The notes beneath the pieces were generated by a model. The model made no database searches. It saw only the letters and a list, made by a program, of their open reading frames with translations, and was not told where the DNA came from. From assembly GCA_018333075.1 (NCBI GenBank), contig BORH01000003.1:124001-188000 (forward strand): a DNA stretch of 64,000 bases, given 5' to 3'. The translations under genes and the position numbers were made by a program. This document shows positions 7,578 to 16,916 of this stretch, one piece after another (position 1 is the stretch's first letter; every line of letters begins with the position of its first letter). Source of the stretch: Heyndrickxia sporothermodurans (lineage in GTDB: Bacteria > Bacillota > Bacilli > Bacillales > Bacillaceae_C).

Positions 7578-9302
7578 ATGAAGTTTTTAAATAAATATAA
7601 AAGAAAATATTGGCTGCCTTTTTGCATTGCTGTTCTTTTTTTAACCTTTGAAGCTGTTTGCGATCTTTTACAGCCTACGATTATGTCTAAAATTGTTGAT
7701 ATTGGTGTTGCTAATAGAGATTTGAACTATGTGTTTAAATATGGAGGATTAATGCTGATAATCACGGTTATAGGAGCACTTGCTGCATCAACACGCAATA
7801 TCTTATCAAGCATTGTTTCACAAAACTTCGGTTCGGAACTACGATCTGATCTCTTTCGAAAAATCCAAACTCTTTCTTTTAAAAGTATTGATAAATTTGA
7901 TCGAGCTTCCCTTGTAACAAGATTAACAAATGATGTAACACAAGTTCAGGTGTTCGTTAATGGGTTAATGAGAATTTTTGTCAAGGCTCCCCTGTTATGT
8001 GTTGGCGGTTTAATTATGGCAACGAAACTAAATATTCATCTAGCAGTTGTATTAGCCGTAGTTGTACCTATAGTTGCTATCATTATTATCATCAATATGA
8101 AGGTTAGCTTCCCGTTTTTTATTAAAGTTCAAAAAGCACTTGATAAAATAAATGGAATGATGAGGGAATACTTATCTGGGGTTCGGGTGGTCAAAGCATT
8201 TAATCGCTTTGATTTTGAAGAAAATAAGTTTAATCAAGCCAATGAAGAATTTCAAGAGAAATCGACATCGGCTATTCGTCTTATGGCGGTTTTCAGTCCG
8301 GTGATTATGCTAGTTGTGAATTTAGGAATTATCGCCGTACTTTGGATTGGAGGAATACGGGTAGAGCATGGACAATTACAACCAGGAACAGTTATTGCAT
8401 TTACGAATTATATGACGCAAATTTTATTTTCACTGATGATGATCTCTATGGTATTTAATATGTTTATAAGAGCGAAAGCATCAGCGGGAAGGATTGAGGA
8501 AGTATTTGAAGAAGAAAATGACATGACATGGATCGAAAAAAACCTAAAAACATCTAAAAAAGGGCAAATTGAATTTGAAAATGTTAGCTTTTCCTATAAT
8601 GGAGCCGCGGGTGACCCGGTACTAAAAAGTCTCACATTTACCTGTTTACCAGGCGAAACCGTTGGAATTATTGGTTCAACTGGATCAGGAAAATCAAGTC
8701 TTGTGAACTTAATTCCACGCTTTTATGATGCAACAGCTGGGACTATTAAAGTAGGTGGTGAAGATATTAAACAAATCGATCCAAAATATATAAGAGATAA
8801 AATTGCAATTGTTCCGCAAAATACAACATTGTTTAGTGGTACTGTGAATGAAAATATACGTTGGGGAAAAGAAGATGCGACAAAAGAAGAAATTAAAAGG
8901 GCTGCACAAATGTCTCAAGCACATGATTTTATTATGGAATCACTTGAGGGATATGAATCCAGACTTGGGCAAGGTGGAGTGAATTTCTCGGGTGGACAGA
9001 AGCAACGTCTATCAATTGCTCGTGCCCTAGTAAAAAAACCTGAAATTCTCATTTTGGATGACAGTACAAGTGCACTTGATATGGTAACAGAGTCAAAATT
9101 AAAGGACTCCTTAAAAAAATATGCAAGTAGTCTAACTTGCCTATTAATTGCTCAAAGAATTACATCCATTATGGATGCAGATAAAATTATAGTCTTAGAT
9201 GATGGAAATATTGCTGGAATGGGAACACATGAACAACTTTTAAATACATGTAAGGTCTATCAAGAAATTTATCAATCGCAAATGGGAAAAGAGGTGAGAT
9301 AG
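7578..9302 (+). CDS. yfiB: ABC exporter half-transporter, degenerate-site subunit (YfiB-like)
   Basis: A 574-residue exporter subunit: six membrane helices (residues 1-310) then a nucleotide-binding domain. Walker A is GSTGSGKSS near 365, the signature is NFSGGQKQR near 470, and Walker B is ILILDDSTSALD, where the catalytic Glu is Asp. The H-loop reads IAQRITS, with Gln for the switch His. This is the pattern of the degenerate half of heterodimeric exporters such as BmrC. The second half follows after one base. Function is probably drug or lipid efflux; the pair resembles B. subtilis YfiB-YfiC. Confidence 0.85.
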   Translation: MKFLNKYKRKYWLPFCIAVLFLTFEAVCDLLQPTIMSKIVDIGVANRDLNYVFKYGGLMLIITVIGALAASTRNILSSIVSQNFGSELRSDLFRKIQTLSFKSIDKFDRASLVTRLTNDVTQVQVFVNGLMRIFVKAPLLCVGGLIMATKLNIHLAVVLAVVVPIVAIIIIINMKVSFPFFIKVQKALDKINGMMREYLSGVRVVKAFNRFDFEENKFNQANEEFQEKSTSAIRLMAVFSPVIMLVVNLGIIAVLWIGGIRVEHGQLQPGTVIAFTNYMTQILFSLMMISMVFNMFIRAKASAGRIEEVFEEENDMTWIEKNLKTSKKGQIEFENVSFSYNGAAGDPVLKSLTFTCLPGETVGIIGSTGSGKSSLVNLIPRFYDATAGTIKVGGEDIKQIDPKYIRDKIAIVPQNTTLFSGTVNENIRWGKEDATKEEIKRAAQMSQAHDFIMESLEGYESRLGQGGVNFSGGQKQRLSIARALVKKPEILILDDSTSALDMVTESKLKDSLKKYASSLTCLLIAQRITSIMDADKIIVLDDGNIAGMGTHEQLLNTCKVYQEIYQSQMGKEVR

Positions 9303-9303
9303 G

Positions 9304-11160
9304 ATGTCTGAACAAAAAGATTCTAAATTACAACAAGGTAATACCTTTTCACCAAGACCTGGTGGAGCAATGAGAGGACATGGTGGTAGAGGTGGACCAG
9401 TAGTAAAGCCAAAAAACTTTAAAGGAACATTAAAACGATTATGGCATTATTTTGGAAACGAACGGAAAATCCTATCCGCCATTTTCCTATTTATTTTTAT
9501 TGACTCGGTTATTACCTTGTCTTCCCCTTATTTAATCGGTAAATCAATTGATGCGATGTCAATAGGAGGGAAAGTAAATTTTGGTTTATTGGAGATGACT
9601 GTTTTTCTTCTTCTGATTGCATATATTGGTGATGGAATTTTGACCTTTTTACAAGGTTGGCTTATGGCAGGTGTATCGCAACGAATTGTAAAACGTCTAA
9701 GAAGCTCTCTATTTAATAAGCTGCAAAAACTTCCTGTATCCTTTTTTGATACTCGTACACATGGTGAATTAATGAGTCGACTTTCAAATGATATTGATAA
9801 TGTAAGTAATACGATTTCTCAATCAACCACACAATTAATGTCAGGTGGTATTGTATTGATCGGTTCATTTATTATGATGCTCATCTTAAGCCCACTCCTT
9901 GCTTTAGCTAGTTTAATTACCGTTCCATTAGTTTTTTTGTTAACTCGTACAATTGCTAAGAAAACGAGAGTGTTGTTTAAAAATCAACAAATTCAGCTTG
10001 GAAAGCTAAATGGACATATTGAAGAAACCATATCAGGAATCCAAGTAGTTAAAGCGTTTAACCATGAAGATAAAGCGATTGAAGAATTTGAAGAAATAAA
10101 TACTCAGCTAAGGCAAGTGGGCTTAAAAGCACAAATTTGGTCGGGATTCCTAATGCCAATTATGAATGTGATCAATAATTTAGGTTTTGCTGTTGTTGCT
10201 ATTGTTGGCGGCTTACTGGCTATAAAAGGTCATATTACGATTGGCGTTATTGCGAGCTTCCTTACTTATTCCAGACAGTTTGGACGGCCATTAAATGATC
10301 TCGCTAATATTTTTAACGTTCTGCAGTCTGGTGTCGCGGGAGCTGAAAGGGTATTTGAAATATTGGATGAAAAGGAAGAGCCGAGGGATCAAGAAGGTGC
10401 GATTCCTTTAGAGCATCCAAAAGGTCATGTTTTGTTTGAAAACGTATCTTTCGGGTATCGACCTGATGTTCCGATTATAAAAAATATAAGCTTTGAATCA
10501 AACATTGGATCAAGTACGGCACTTGTTGGGTCAACGGGAGCTGGAAAAACGACAATTGTTAATTTACTTACTCGTTTCTATGATGTGACAAGCGGAACAA
10601 TTTATCTTGATGGAAGAGATATTCGAGAGTATACAAGAGATAGTTTGCGGAAATGCTTTGGTATAGTCCTTCAAGACACATATTTGTTCTCGGGAACGAT
10701 TAAAGAGAATATTAAATATGGGAAACCAGAGGCATCTGATCAAGAGGTGGAAGCAGCGGCTAAAATGGCGAATGCAGACGTATTTATTAAAAGGTTGCCG
10801 AATCAATATGATACGCTTCTTTCTGAGAACGGTGGAAACTTAAGTCAAGGGCAGAGACAGCTCTTAGCCATTGCTCGTGTGATTTTAGCTAAACCTTCTC
10901 TTCTTATTTTAGATGAGGCAACAAGCAGCATAGATACACGGACAGAGCTCCATATTCAAGATGCCCTTTTAAAAGTAATGGATGGAAGAACTAGCTTTAT
11001 TATTGCTCATCGCTTAAACACGATACGTGAGGCAGATACCATTATGGTTGTTGACCAAGGAGAAATTGTTGAAACAGGAAGCCACGATGTACTAATCAAT
11101 AGGCAAGGGATTTATTATAATATGTTCTTTAATCAATTTAAAAATGTTGAAGGAGTTTAA
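9304..11160 (+). CDS. yfiC: ABC exporter half-transporter, catalytically complete subunit (YfiC-like)
   Basis: A 618-residue partner of the preceding gene. A Gly/Arg-rich N-terminal tail (PRPGGAMRGHGGRGG) precedes six membrane helices. The nucleotide-binding domain has Walker A GSTGAGKTT near 408, signature LSQGQRQ near 512, Walker B LLILDEATSS with the catalytic Glu, and H-loop IAHRLNT with His. In heterodimeric exporters the consensus ATP site is formed by this subunit's Walker motifs and the partner's signature. GATAGGATG places the start one base after the previous stop, so translation is coupled. Confidence 0.88.
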   Translation: MSEQKDSKLQQGNTFSPRPGGAMRGHGGRGGPVVKPKNFKGTLKRLWHYFGNERKILSAIFLFIFIDSVITLSSPYLIGKSIDAMSIGGKVNFGLLEMTVFLLLIAYIGDGILTFLQGWLMAGVSQRIVKRLRSSLFNKLQKLPVSFFDTRTHGELMSRLSNDIDNVSNTISQSTTQLMSGGIVLIGSFIMMLILSPLLALASLITVPLVFLLTRTIAKKTRVLFKNQQIQLGKLNGHIEETISGIQVVKAFNHEDKAIEEFEEINTQLRQVGLKAQIWSGFLMPIMNVINNLGFAVVAIVGGLLAIKGHITIGVIASFLTYSRQFGRPLNDLANIFNVLQSGVAGAERVFEILDEKEEPRDQEGAIPLEHPKGHVLFENVSFGYRPDVPIIKNISFESNIGSSTALVGSTGAGKTTIVNLLTRFYDVTSGTIYLDGRDIREYTRDSLRKCFGIVLQDTYLFSGTIKENIKYGKPEASDQEVEAAAKMANADVFIKRLPNQYDTLLSENGGNLSQGQRQLLAIARVILAKPSLLILDEATSSIDTRTELHIQDALLKVMDGRTSFIIAHRLNTIREADTIMVVDQGEIVETGSHDVLINRQGIYYNMFFNQFKNVEGV

Positions 11161-11163
11161 AAG

Positions 11164-11394
11164 ATGTATTTATCAGTTAAGGAAACAGCTGAATATTTAG
11201 CGTTACCTGAAAGCACAATTAATAAGTTGATCATGCAAGGAAAAATTCGTTTTATTCATGACGGAGAAAAATATTTGATTTATAAAGATCAATTTAACAC
11301 CCATTTAGAGCAAATGGAAAAGTATAAAAAACGTGTCGAAGAGTGGTATAATGAGCCTATTCCTGAAGATATTGATGTGAAGGATGAGGATTAA
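11164..11394 (+). CDS. Small helix-turn-helix (excisionase/MerR-type) DNA-binding protein
   Basis: A 76-residue protein starting four bases after yfiC. MYLSVKETAEYLALPESTINKLIMQGKI is a classic winged-HTH of the excisionase/HTH_17 family, and DGEKYLIYKDQF is the wing. The tail is acidic and helical. There is no integrase nearby, so it is not a phage excisionase. Its position in the exporter operon suggests autoregulation of yfiBC, which is inference. Confidence 0.75.
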   Translation: MYLSVKETAEYLALPESTINKLIMQGKIRFIHDGEKYLIYKDQFNTHLEQMEKYKKRVEEWYNEPIPEDIDVKDED

Positions 11395-11448
11395 TTAGTT
11401 GATCCCGCAAAGTATTGGTATAAGCATTTCAGTAAGGAGGAGTTGTAA

Positions 11449-11844
11449 ATGAAAAGAATTGTTCCACATATTACAATTGAAAATTGCAAGGAAGCCATTG
11501 AGTATTATGCAATGACATTAAATGGTGAAATTCAAAGAACACAGCTTGCAGATGGAATCGAAATGTTTAAGGGGCATGAAGGAAAATACATTCATGCTGA
11601 ACTACATTTCCCCAATGGATTTGCCTTATATTTTAATGATGTATTCGGAAATGTGCCTGTAGAGGGAAACAATATAGAGATTGGCCTTGAGCTTGAGAGC
11701 GAGGAAGAGATAAATAAAATTTATGATGCTCTTGCTAAAGATGGTCAAGTGAAAATGGAGCTACAGAATACATTTTGGAATGCTACTTACGGGAAGGTAA
11801 CTGATAAATACGGAATTACATGGGAATTGAATTATCAAAAATAA
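11449..11844 (+). CDS. VOC/PhnB-like glyoxalase-fold protein
   Basis: A 131-residue protein with the PhnB-type vicinal oxygen chelate fold: RIVPHITIENCKEAIEYYAMTLNGEI at the N-terminus and YGKVTDKYGITWELNY at the C-terminus, with HAELHFPNGFALYFND between. The C-terminal DKYGITWELN is diagnostic of this subfamily. The chemical role is unknown. AGGAGGAG precedes the ATG. It is 55 bp after the HTH gene and ends at a bidirectional terminator. Confidence 0.85.
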   Translation: MKRIVPHITIENCKEAIEYYAMTLNGEIQRTQLADGIEMFKGHEGKYIHAELHFPNGFALYFNDVFGNVPVEGNNIEIGLELESEEEINKIYDALAKDGQVKMELQNTFWNATYGKVTDKYGITWELNYQK

Positions 11845-11851
11845 AATATTA

Positions 11852-11887
11852 GGAGAGGATACTTGAAAATTTCCTCTCCATTTTTGT
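11852..11887. terminator. Bidirectional terminator between VOC gene and brnQ
   Basis: GGAGAGGA pairs with TCCTCTCC, followed by a T-run on the plus strand and A-rich sequence on the other side; it separates convergent genes. Confidence 0.85.
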
Positions 11888-13210
11888 TTACTTTACATTA
11901 ATATTCTTCTCTATATTCTGTGTCCTCTTTGCCATGGTAAAAATAATCCCAATTAATATCCCAGAGAGGGAAGGAATGATCCATCCAAATCCCATTTTTG
12001 CAAATGGTAGTGTCTGAATGAACGTTTCTAGTGCTCCCATATTTATTCCTAGTGAATGGAGTCCGTTGATAACAGTGATTAGACCAGTAAAAAGAAGAGC
12101 ACATCCATAAATCATTCGTGATCCCTTAAAGAATCGATGAAAGAAAGAAAGGATGATTAGTACAATTGTCATTGGATAAGCCATTTCAAGAAAAGGAACA
12201 GACACCTTTAGAATTTGATTTAAACCTAGATTTGACAAGGTGAAACTGACTAATGTAATCAGCAGTACGATAAAGCGATAATTTATTTTTGGTAAAAGAC
12301 TTGAAAAATATTGTCCACATGCTGTTGTCAAACCAACGACTGTAGTAAAACAAGCTAAAGTAAAAATAAAGCCTAGAAGAATCTTCCCTCCGCCACCTAA
12401 TAAGAGTGTAGCAGCTGATGTTAAAATGTCGGTACCATTTTGGTAGTCTCCGGTTCCTGCCATTCTTGCTCCGATGAATCCAAGTGAAATATAGACTAAT
12501 GCAAGAGATACCCCAGCAATAATCGCTGCTTTCATTGTATATATTGTTAAATGCTTTCTACTTGAAACTCCTTTTTTTTGAATGGCTGTTAAAATGACAA
12601 TGCCGAATGCTAGGGATGCGAGTGCATCCATCGTATTATATCCATTAATAAATCCTTTAAAAAAGGCACCTGATTGATAGTCTGCCACAGGTGTTTGAAA
12701 TGGTGCATCCAATTGAGTAAAACCTGTAATACATAATATAATCATCGATAATAGTAAAATAGGCGTAATCCATTTTCCTAAATATTTCTCCATTTTTGAT
12801 GGATTTAAACTTACAGTGTAAGTGAGAGTGAAGAAAATAAAAGTAAATAAAAATAAGTATAATGCACTGTCCGTAGTTAAAAAGGGCTTGATTCCCATAT
12901 TGTAAGCAACATTTGCATTACGGGGAATAGCGAGGAATGGACCAATACATAAATAAATGATGACCATAAAAACTATACTAAATAATGGATGTACACGATT
13001 TCCAATCGTTTGTATTCCGCCCTCTACTAATGAAATTGCTGCAAGTACTGCAAATGGTAATCCAACACCAGTTACAATAAATCCAGCTATAGCAAGCCAA
13101 TAGGAAGTTCCAGATTCTACTCCTAAAAATGGAGGGAAAATTAAATTTCCCGCACCAAAAAACATCGAAAAAAGCATTAAGCCAGTAAATAAGGTGTCTT
13201 TTTTATTCAT
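11888..13210 (-). CDS. brnQ: Branched-chain amino acid transporter BrnQ
   Basis: A 440-residue sodium-coupled carrier for Leu/Ile/Val with about 12 membrane segments. The N-terminal LMLFSMFFGAGNLIFPPFLG is the LIVCS family signature, and further segments (DALASLAFGIVIL, LTTACGQYFSSLLPK) fit BrnQ. The start ATG follows AAAGGAG. A T-box leader lies directly upstream on the same strand, so expression should rise when a cognate tRNA, probably Ile, is uncharged. Confidence 0.93.
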   Translation of the reverse strand: MNKKDTLFTGLMLFSMFFGAGNLIFPPFLGVESGTSYWLAIAGFIVTGVGLPFAVLAAISLVEGGIQTIGNRVHPLFSIVFMVIIYLCIGPFLAIPRNANVAYNMGIKPFLTTDSALYLFLFTFIFFTLTYTVSLNPSKMEKYLGKWITPILLLSMIILCITGFTQLDAPFQTPVADYQSGAFFKGFINGYNTMDALASLAFGIVILTAIQKKGVSSRKHLTIYTMKAAIIAGVSLALVYISLGFIGARMAGTGDYQNGTDILTSAATLLLGGGGKILLGFIFTLACFTTVVGLTTACGQYFSSLLPKINYRFIVLLITLVSFTLSNLGLNQILKVSVPFLEMAYPMTIVLIILSFFHRFFKGSRMIYGCALLFTGLITVINGLHSLGINMGALETFIQTLPFAKMGFGWIIPSLSGILIGIIFTMAKRTQNIEKNINVK

Positions 13211-13235
13211 TTGAGTAATCTCCTTTACTGAAAAA

Positions 13236-13500
13236 CATGTAAAATATAAAAAAACTCGCCCCTAAAAAAGGGACGAGTGTGCTCGCGTTACCACCCTACA
13301 TTCTGTAACATTCAGCTACAGCTCTTGGTCAACGTACAGTCATACGTGTTCCATTGTAACGGCGGAAGTCCGTCAAAGCCTACTAAACTTCAGCTTTGCA
13401 TCTCAGAGATGATTTTCAGCCAAGTCCTGAACATCGACTTTCAGCAATTGTCGACTCTCTTGTAGAACAGGTGCAAATCTTACTCTTCTCGTCATTGATT
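13236..13500 (-). promoter_or_regulatory. T-box leader controlling brnQ
   Basis: On the minus strand the leader begins GACGAGAAGAGTA near 13495. It has a Stem I base TTTGCA/TGCAAA and carries the T-box core AGGGTGGTAACGCG at 13284-13297, one base off the AGGGUGGNACCGCG consensus. It ends in terminator stem ACTCGTCCCT/AGGGGCGAGT plus a T-run (13246-13280). The antiterminator competes with the terminator for the same strand. A candidate specifier ATC (Ile) sits in GAAAATCATCTC on the 3' side of Stem I; that codon choice is my inference. Confidence 0.9.
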
Positions 13501-13584
13501 TTTCCATTTGGAATCTATTTATATGCTAGAGCATTAATAAAAAAATTAATAAAACGAACTATGATAAATAAGGTTAGCAGGTGA

Positions 13585-13890
13585 AAGGAGGAAAGTCAAT
13601 AATGAGTATGTAATAATCGAAAAATGAAAACTATTCGGTTATATTTTTTTGTATTAAAAATGAAAGCAAAATGAAATTTATTGCAAACATTAATTTGATA
13701 AAATAGAAACATATGACCCTTTTTAGTTTACTGTTTTTTGGAAAAGGGTATAGATTTTAAAGAAAAATAGTTTCAGACTATCAGTTCGTTACTTCTAGTT
13801 TAGATGAGAGAGGAATATTTACTAACGAATATATATTTTTTAAAACTTTTCAAGAAAGTTTTAAAAAATAGTTCATATGTATAATATTAA
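13585..13890. other. AT-rich intergenic region
   Basis: It holds a good ribosome site AAAGGAGGAAAG near 13584 followed only by a three-codon frame (ATG AGT ATG TAA). I see nothing else until the promoter of the TPR/GTPase gene. Confidence 0.3.
13880..13885 (+). promoter_or_regulatory. Probable -10 element TATAAT
   Basis: TATAAT within ATATGTATAATATT, about 140 bp upstream of the TPR/GTPase gene. No good -35 is visible. Transcription would start at about 13892, exactly where a long hairpin begins. Confidence 0.45.
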
Positions 13891-13891
13891 C

Positions 13892-13957
13892 AGGCAGTAA
13901 TACCCCCACTTATCGACTTATAAAGGTCGAAGATGTATAAGAGGGTTAAAACTGCCT
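13892..13957 (+). ncRNA. 66-nt structured leader hairpin of unknown class
   Basis: AGGCAGT (13892-13898) pairs exactly with ACTGCCT (13951-13957). Inside, ACCC plus CTTAT pairs with ATAAG plus AGGGT, and CGACTT/AGGTCG forms an apical stem around ATAA. No T-run follows, so it is not a simple terminator. I do not recognise a known riboswitch consensus. Confidence 0.45.
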
Positions 13958-14025
13958 ATAAATGTTTGAACGTAGTAGTTTTTTATAAAAGCGCGTGTAA
14001 ATAAGTTTTTATCGGAGGAAATAAA

Positions 14026-16713
14026 ATGACTTTCGAAGAGTTATTAATTGATAAACAGTATTATAAGAGCACATTCATAAAAGGTGAGCATCTCGATCAT
14101 CCAGTACGAGTACTTGGTGAGGCATATGTAGCGGAGCATAGAAATGAGTTTTCCGATTTATCCTATATTAGATATGCTCAAGGGGAAGTATATTTTCATA
14201 ATAAGGACTATGAGGCTGCTATTTTCAAATGGGAAAATATTGAAAATGAATTAGAGCCTTGGGCGAAAAAGAATATGGCAGATGCGTATTTCGAATTGGA
14301 TTTATATTCAACTGCTGAGGAAATTTATCGATCGATTACTTCTGATTCTCAAATTCTAACAACAGAAATATTAATCAAGCTATTCTTCGTTTATAAACAG
14401 CAAGGAAAGTTAGAAAAAGCAGTTGAGACAATTAAAGAAGCGGTTGCTTACAATCCAGATTACTTAGATTTAACTGAAATGGCCAGAGAGTTTTTTGAAG
14501 AACACCAAGACTGGGAAAATGCAGTAGAGTTGTCTGTAAATGAAGCGACAAGAACAGTTTCATCAAGATGGTTTAAAGTAATAAAATCTTATAGTGATGA
14601 AGGGAAAACGAATCACTTTTCTCCTAACTATTTTAGTAAAGCACTAGTTGCTCTATACATAGAAAATCATGAGTTGTTTGAACAGGTAGTTGCATCACTT
14701 TGGCAAAGTTATAAAAATGAAAAACAAGAAACCTATATTGCATGGATTAATGAAATTAATCAGATTCTTATTAATATCGAGGATAATCGAAATGGTGTAT
14801 GGCACGAACTGTCTATATTATACAAAGAGACGTACTCCGAATTAATGAATGGTCAACTACTATTAAAGGATCTATCAAAGATTATTCCCTATCATCTTGA
14901 AAATTGGCTAAAAGTAGCAGACTCAAATTATGAGCTCTCAGCTTCTGCTGCGGTATTATCTTGGGATGAAATCTTTCCTTCTACGATTCAGCAAGAAGTA
15001 GTTCAGAAGGCAGAAAGGTTAATCGTTCATGCAAAAAATAATGTAGATGTTCTTGAAGAAAGCTTAGTATTATTTGAAGATATTTTAAGCTGGGCAGAAA
15101 AACAAGTAGTTCATATTGGATATCCAATTAAATGGGCAGTTCGGGAGTTATTAGATTTAAGAGTTCATCACTTATTAATTACAGGAAATGATGAAAAGAG
15201 TAAAGAAGGGGTAGTACAATCTCTTATTGGACATAGTTTTGGAACAACACTTTCTTCTTGTGTAATGTACCGTGATGGAGATGATATTGAAATCACTGAA
15301 ATTAATGAAAACGGCTTAATGAAAATAGAAAATATTTCGGAATATCATGAAATCAACTATAACCTGATTGATTTTAAATTACCATCTGAATTTCTTCATG
15401 AAAATACAGTTACTTTATTAGACGCGCCAAGTAATTGCTGGAAAAATAGTAAAAGTGGAGAACAATTTTACGTACATCTAGCAGATGCAATTGTAGTTGT
15501 TATTAATCCAGAACAATATAATCGAAGCTTTTTACTCGATATTCAGGAGAAGGTTTCAAATTCTGTTATTCAAGTGGTGATTAGTCAAAGGGATAACCTG
15601 TATTCTGAAGAAGAGTTAAATTTATTAGCAGAAGAAATTCATACAATATTCCCTACCGCAAATGTATTTATTAATAATAATAGTGATATAAATGGATTAA
15701 TCCAATCGACAATTAGAGGAATAGATGTTGAGGAGAACAGAACTTCAAAAATGCTCTACTTTGTTCGTACATTGATGGCAAAGATTTTAGAACAGCGCTC
15801 CCAAATCGAAGCAGATTTAAATGAATCGATTTTATGGGATGAGGAAATGACAACAAAATTAGGAGGAGCCATTCATCAGCTTCAAGATATGGAAAAAGAA
15901 AAGATTCAGAGTATCACAAAATCCTATCTTTCAATAAAAAATGAGATTAAGGATGAAATAACGAAATCAATACCTCAAATTTTAAAGGGATGCTCTGAAT
16001 TAATTAAAGAGAACAGTGATTTTAGAAAGCTTCATATCGAACTGAATGAAGAAATGAATAACCGTATTCAGGATTACTTACAAAAAACAGTGCTACCGAA
16101 TTTTTACTCATCCATTCAAAATTGGATTTCCTTTGCAGAAGAAGAGTTTTATCAAAGTAAGGTGTTTTTAGATGAAATGCGTCAAGGCTTTAACACTTTA
16201 TACGGTGAAGAAAGGTTGAAGCTGTATGCAGATGAAAAAGTGCTCGATGATTGGCGAAGAGATGCAGAAAGAATGAAGAACGGCATTCGAATTGATAAGG
16301 TAAATATTTTATTAAGACATACACCTTCACAAGTACTATTAAAAAGCGCCGGCAAATTATTTGGAGCTTTGCAGCAAAATAAAACAATGCTCTACAATAA
16401 ATACAAAAAATTCATTGAAAATGAGGAATATCAGACAGTCGTTGAATCTATTGCTAATAAATTTCTTCTTCAATTTGAACTATTTGAAACTGCTTTAGAA
16501 AGGGACGTTTCCATGTTTTTCCAAAATCCATTGGATGAGCTCGATGCTGCAGTGAAGAAAACTGTAAAGGATCGTCAGGAAAATGAAATCCTTCTAAGTA
16601 ACATGAAGGCAAATCCAGAGTTATTCCGCGACCCATTGTCATTGTTCGAAGTAAAACTACGACAATATGAGTGGATAATTGATGCAAGCAAAGAAACTTA
16701 TCCAATTGTGTAA
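14026..16713 (+). CDS. TPR protein with degenerate dynamin-like GTPase region and coiled coil
   Basis: An 895-residue cytoplasmic protein. Residues 30-330 are helical repeats of TPR type (IRYAQGEVYFHNKDYEAAIFKWENIE; KNMADAYFELDLYSTAEEIYRSI). Residues about 380-560 resemble a dynamin/GTPase core but its motifs are eroded. The P-loop position reads ITGNDEKSKEGV without GKS, the G3 position is LLDAPSN without the Gly of DxxG, and the G4 position is SQRD instead of (N/T)KxD. Residues 590-890 are long amphipathic helices suited to stalk or coiled-coil assembly. It is likely a membrane- or complex-organising scaffold. GGAGGAAATAAA precedes the ATG, and it is monocistronic with its own terminator. 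Confidence 0.7.
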   Translation: MTFEELLIDKQYYKSTFIKGEHLDHPVRVLGEAYVAEHRNEFSDLSYIRYAQGEVYFHNKDYEAAIFKWENIENELEPWAKKNMADAYFELDLYSTAEEIYRSITSDSQILTTEILIKLFFVYKQQGKLEKAVETIKEAVAYNPDYLDLTEMAREFFEEHQDWENAVELSVNEATRTVSSRWFKVIKSYSDEGKTNHFSPNYFSKALVALYIENHELFEQVVASLWQSYKNEKQETYIAWINEINQILINIEDNRNGVWHELSILYKETYSELMNGQLLLKDLSKIIPYHLENWLKVADSNYELSASAAVLSWDEIFPSTIQQEVVQKAERLIVHAKNNVDVLEESLVLFEDILSWAEKQVVHIGYPIKWAVRELLDLRVHHLLITGNDEKSKEGVVQSLIGHSFGTTLSSCVMYRDGDDIEITEINENGLMKIENISEYHEINYNLIDFKLPSEFLHENTVTLLDAPSNCWKNSKSGEQFYVHLADAIVVVINPEQYNRSFLLDIQEKVSNSVIQVVISQRDNLYSEEELNLLAEEIHTIFPTANVFINNNSDINGLIQSTIRGIDVEENRTSKMLYFVRTLMAKILEQRSQIEADLNESILWDEEMTTKLGGAIHQLQDMEKEKIQSITKSYLSIKNEIKDEITKSIPQILKGCSELIKENSDFRKLHIELNEEMNNRIQDYLQKTVLPNFYSSIQNWISFAEEEFYQSKVFLDEMRQGFNTLYGEERLKLYADEKVLDDWRRDAERMKNGIRIDKVNILLRHTPSQVLLKSAGKLFGALQQNKTMLYNKYKKFIENEEYQTVVESIANKFLLQFELFETALERDVSMFFQNPLDELDAAVKKTVKDRQENEILLSNMKANPELFRDPLSLFEVKLRQYEWIIDASKETYPIV

Positions 16714-16730
16714 TGTTTAAATACGCTTTA

Positions 16731-16772
16731 GAACCGCTAGGATATAAAAAATCCTAGCGGTTTTAAATTTTT
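16731..16772 (+). terminator. Terminator after the TPR/GTPase gene
   Basis: AACCGCTAGGA pairs perfectly with TCCTAGCGGTT around a short A-rich loop, followed by a T-rich tail. Confidence 0.9.
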
Positions 16773-16866
16773 ATTACTCTTAAATTAATATGATTTTTCA
16801 TTAATATACGTACATTTTACCTAATTACTTTCAATCTTCTAAGAAAGTTTAAACCCCATTTTCTGA

Positions 16867-16894
16867 TTGATAAATTTTGAAAATTGTATATAAT
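16867..16894 (+). promoter_or_regulatory. Sigma-A-type promoter of the TetR-led operon
   Basis: TTGATA (16867-16872), a 16-bp spacer, then TATAAT (16889-16894), 22 bp ahead of the TetR start. Confidence 0.65.
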
Positions 16895-16916
16895 AAAAAA
16901 ATAAGAGGTGATTCAG

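Noticed and set aside
11164-11394. Phage excisionase
   Set aside because: No integrase, attachment-site repeat or other phage gene nearby; it is embedded in an exporter operon.
13584-13616. Strong ribosome site AAAGGAGGAAAG
   Set aside because: It serves only a three-codon frame (ATG AGT ATG TAA); probably fortuitous.
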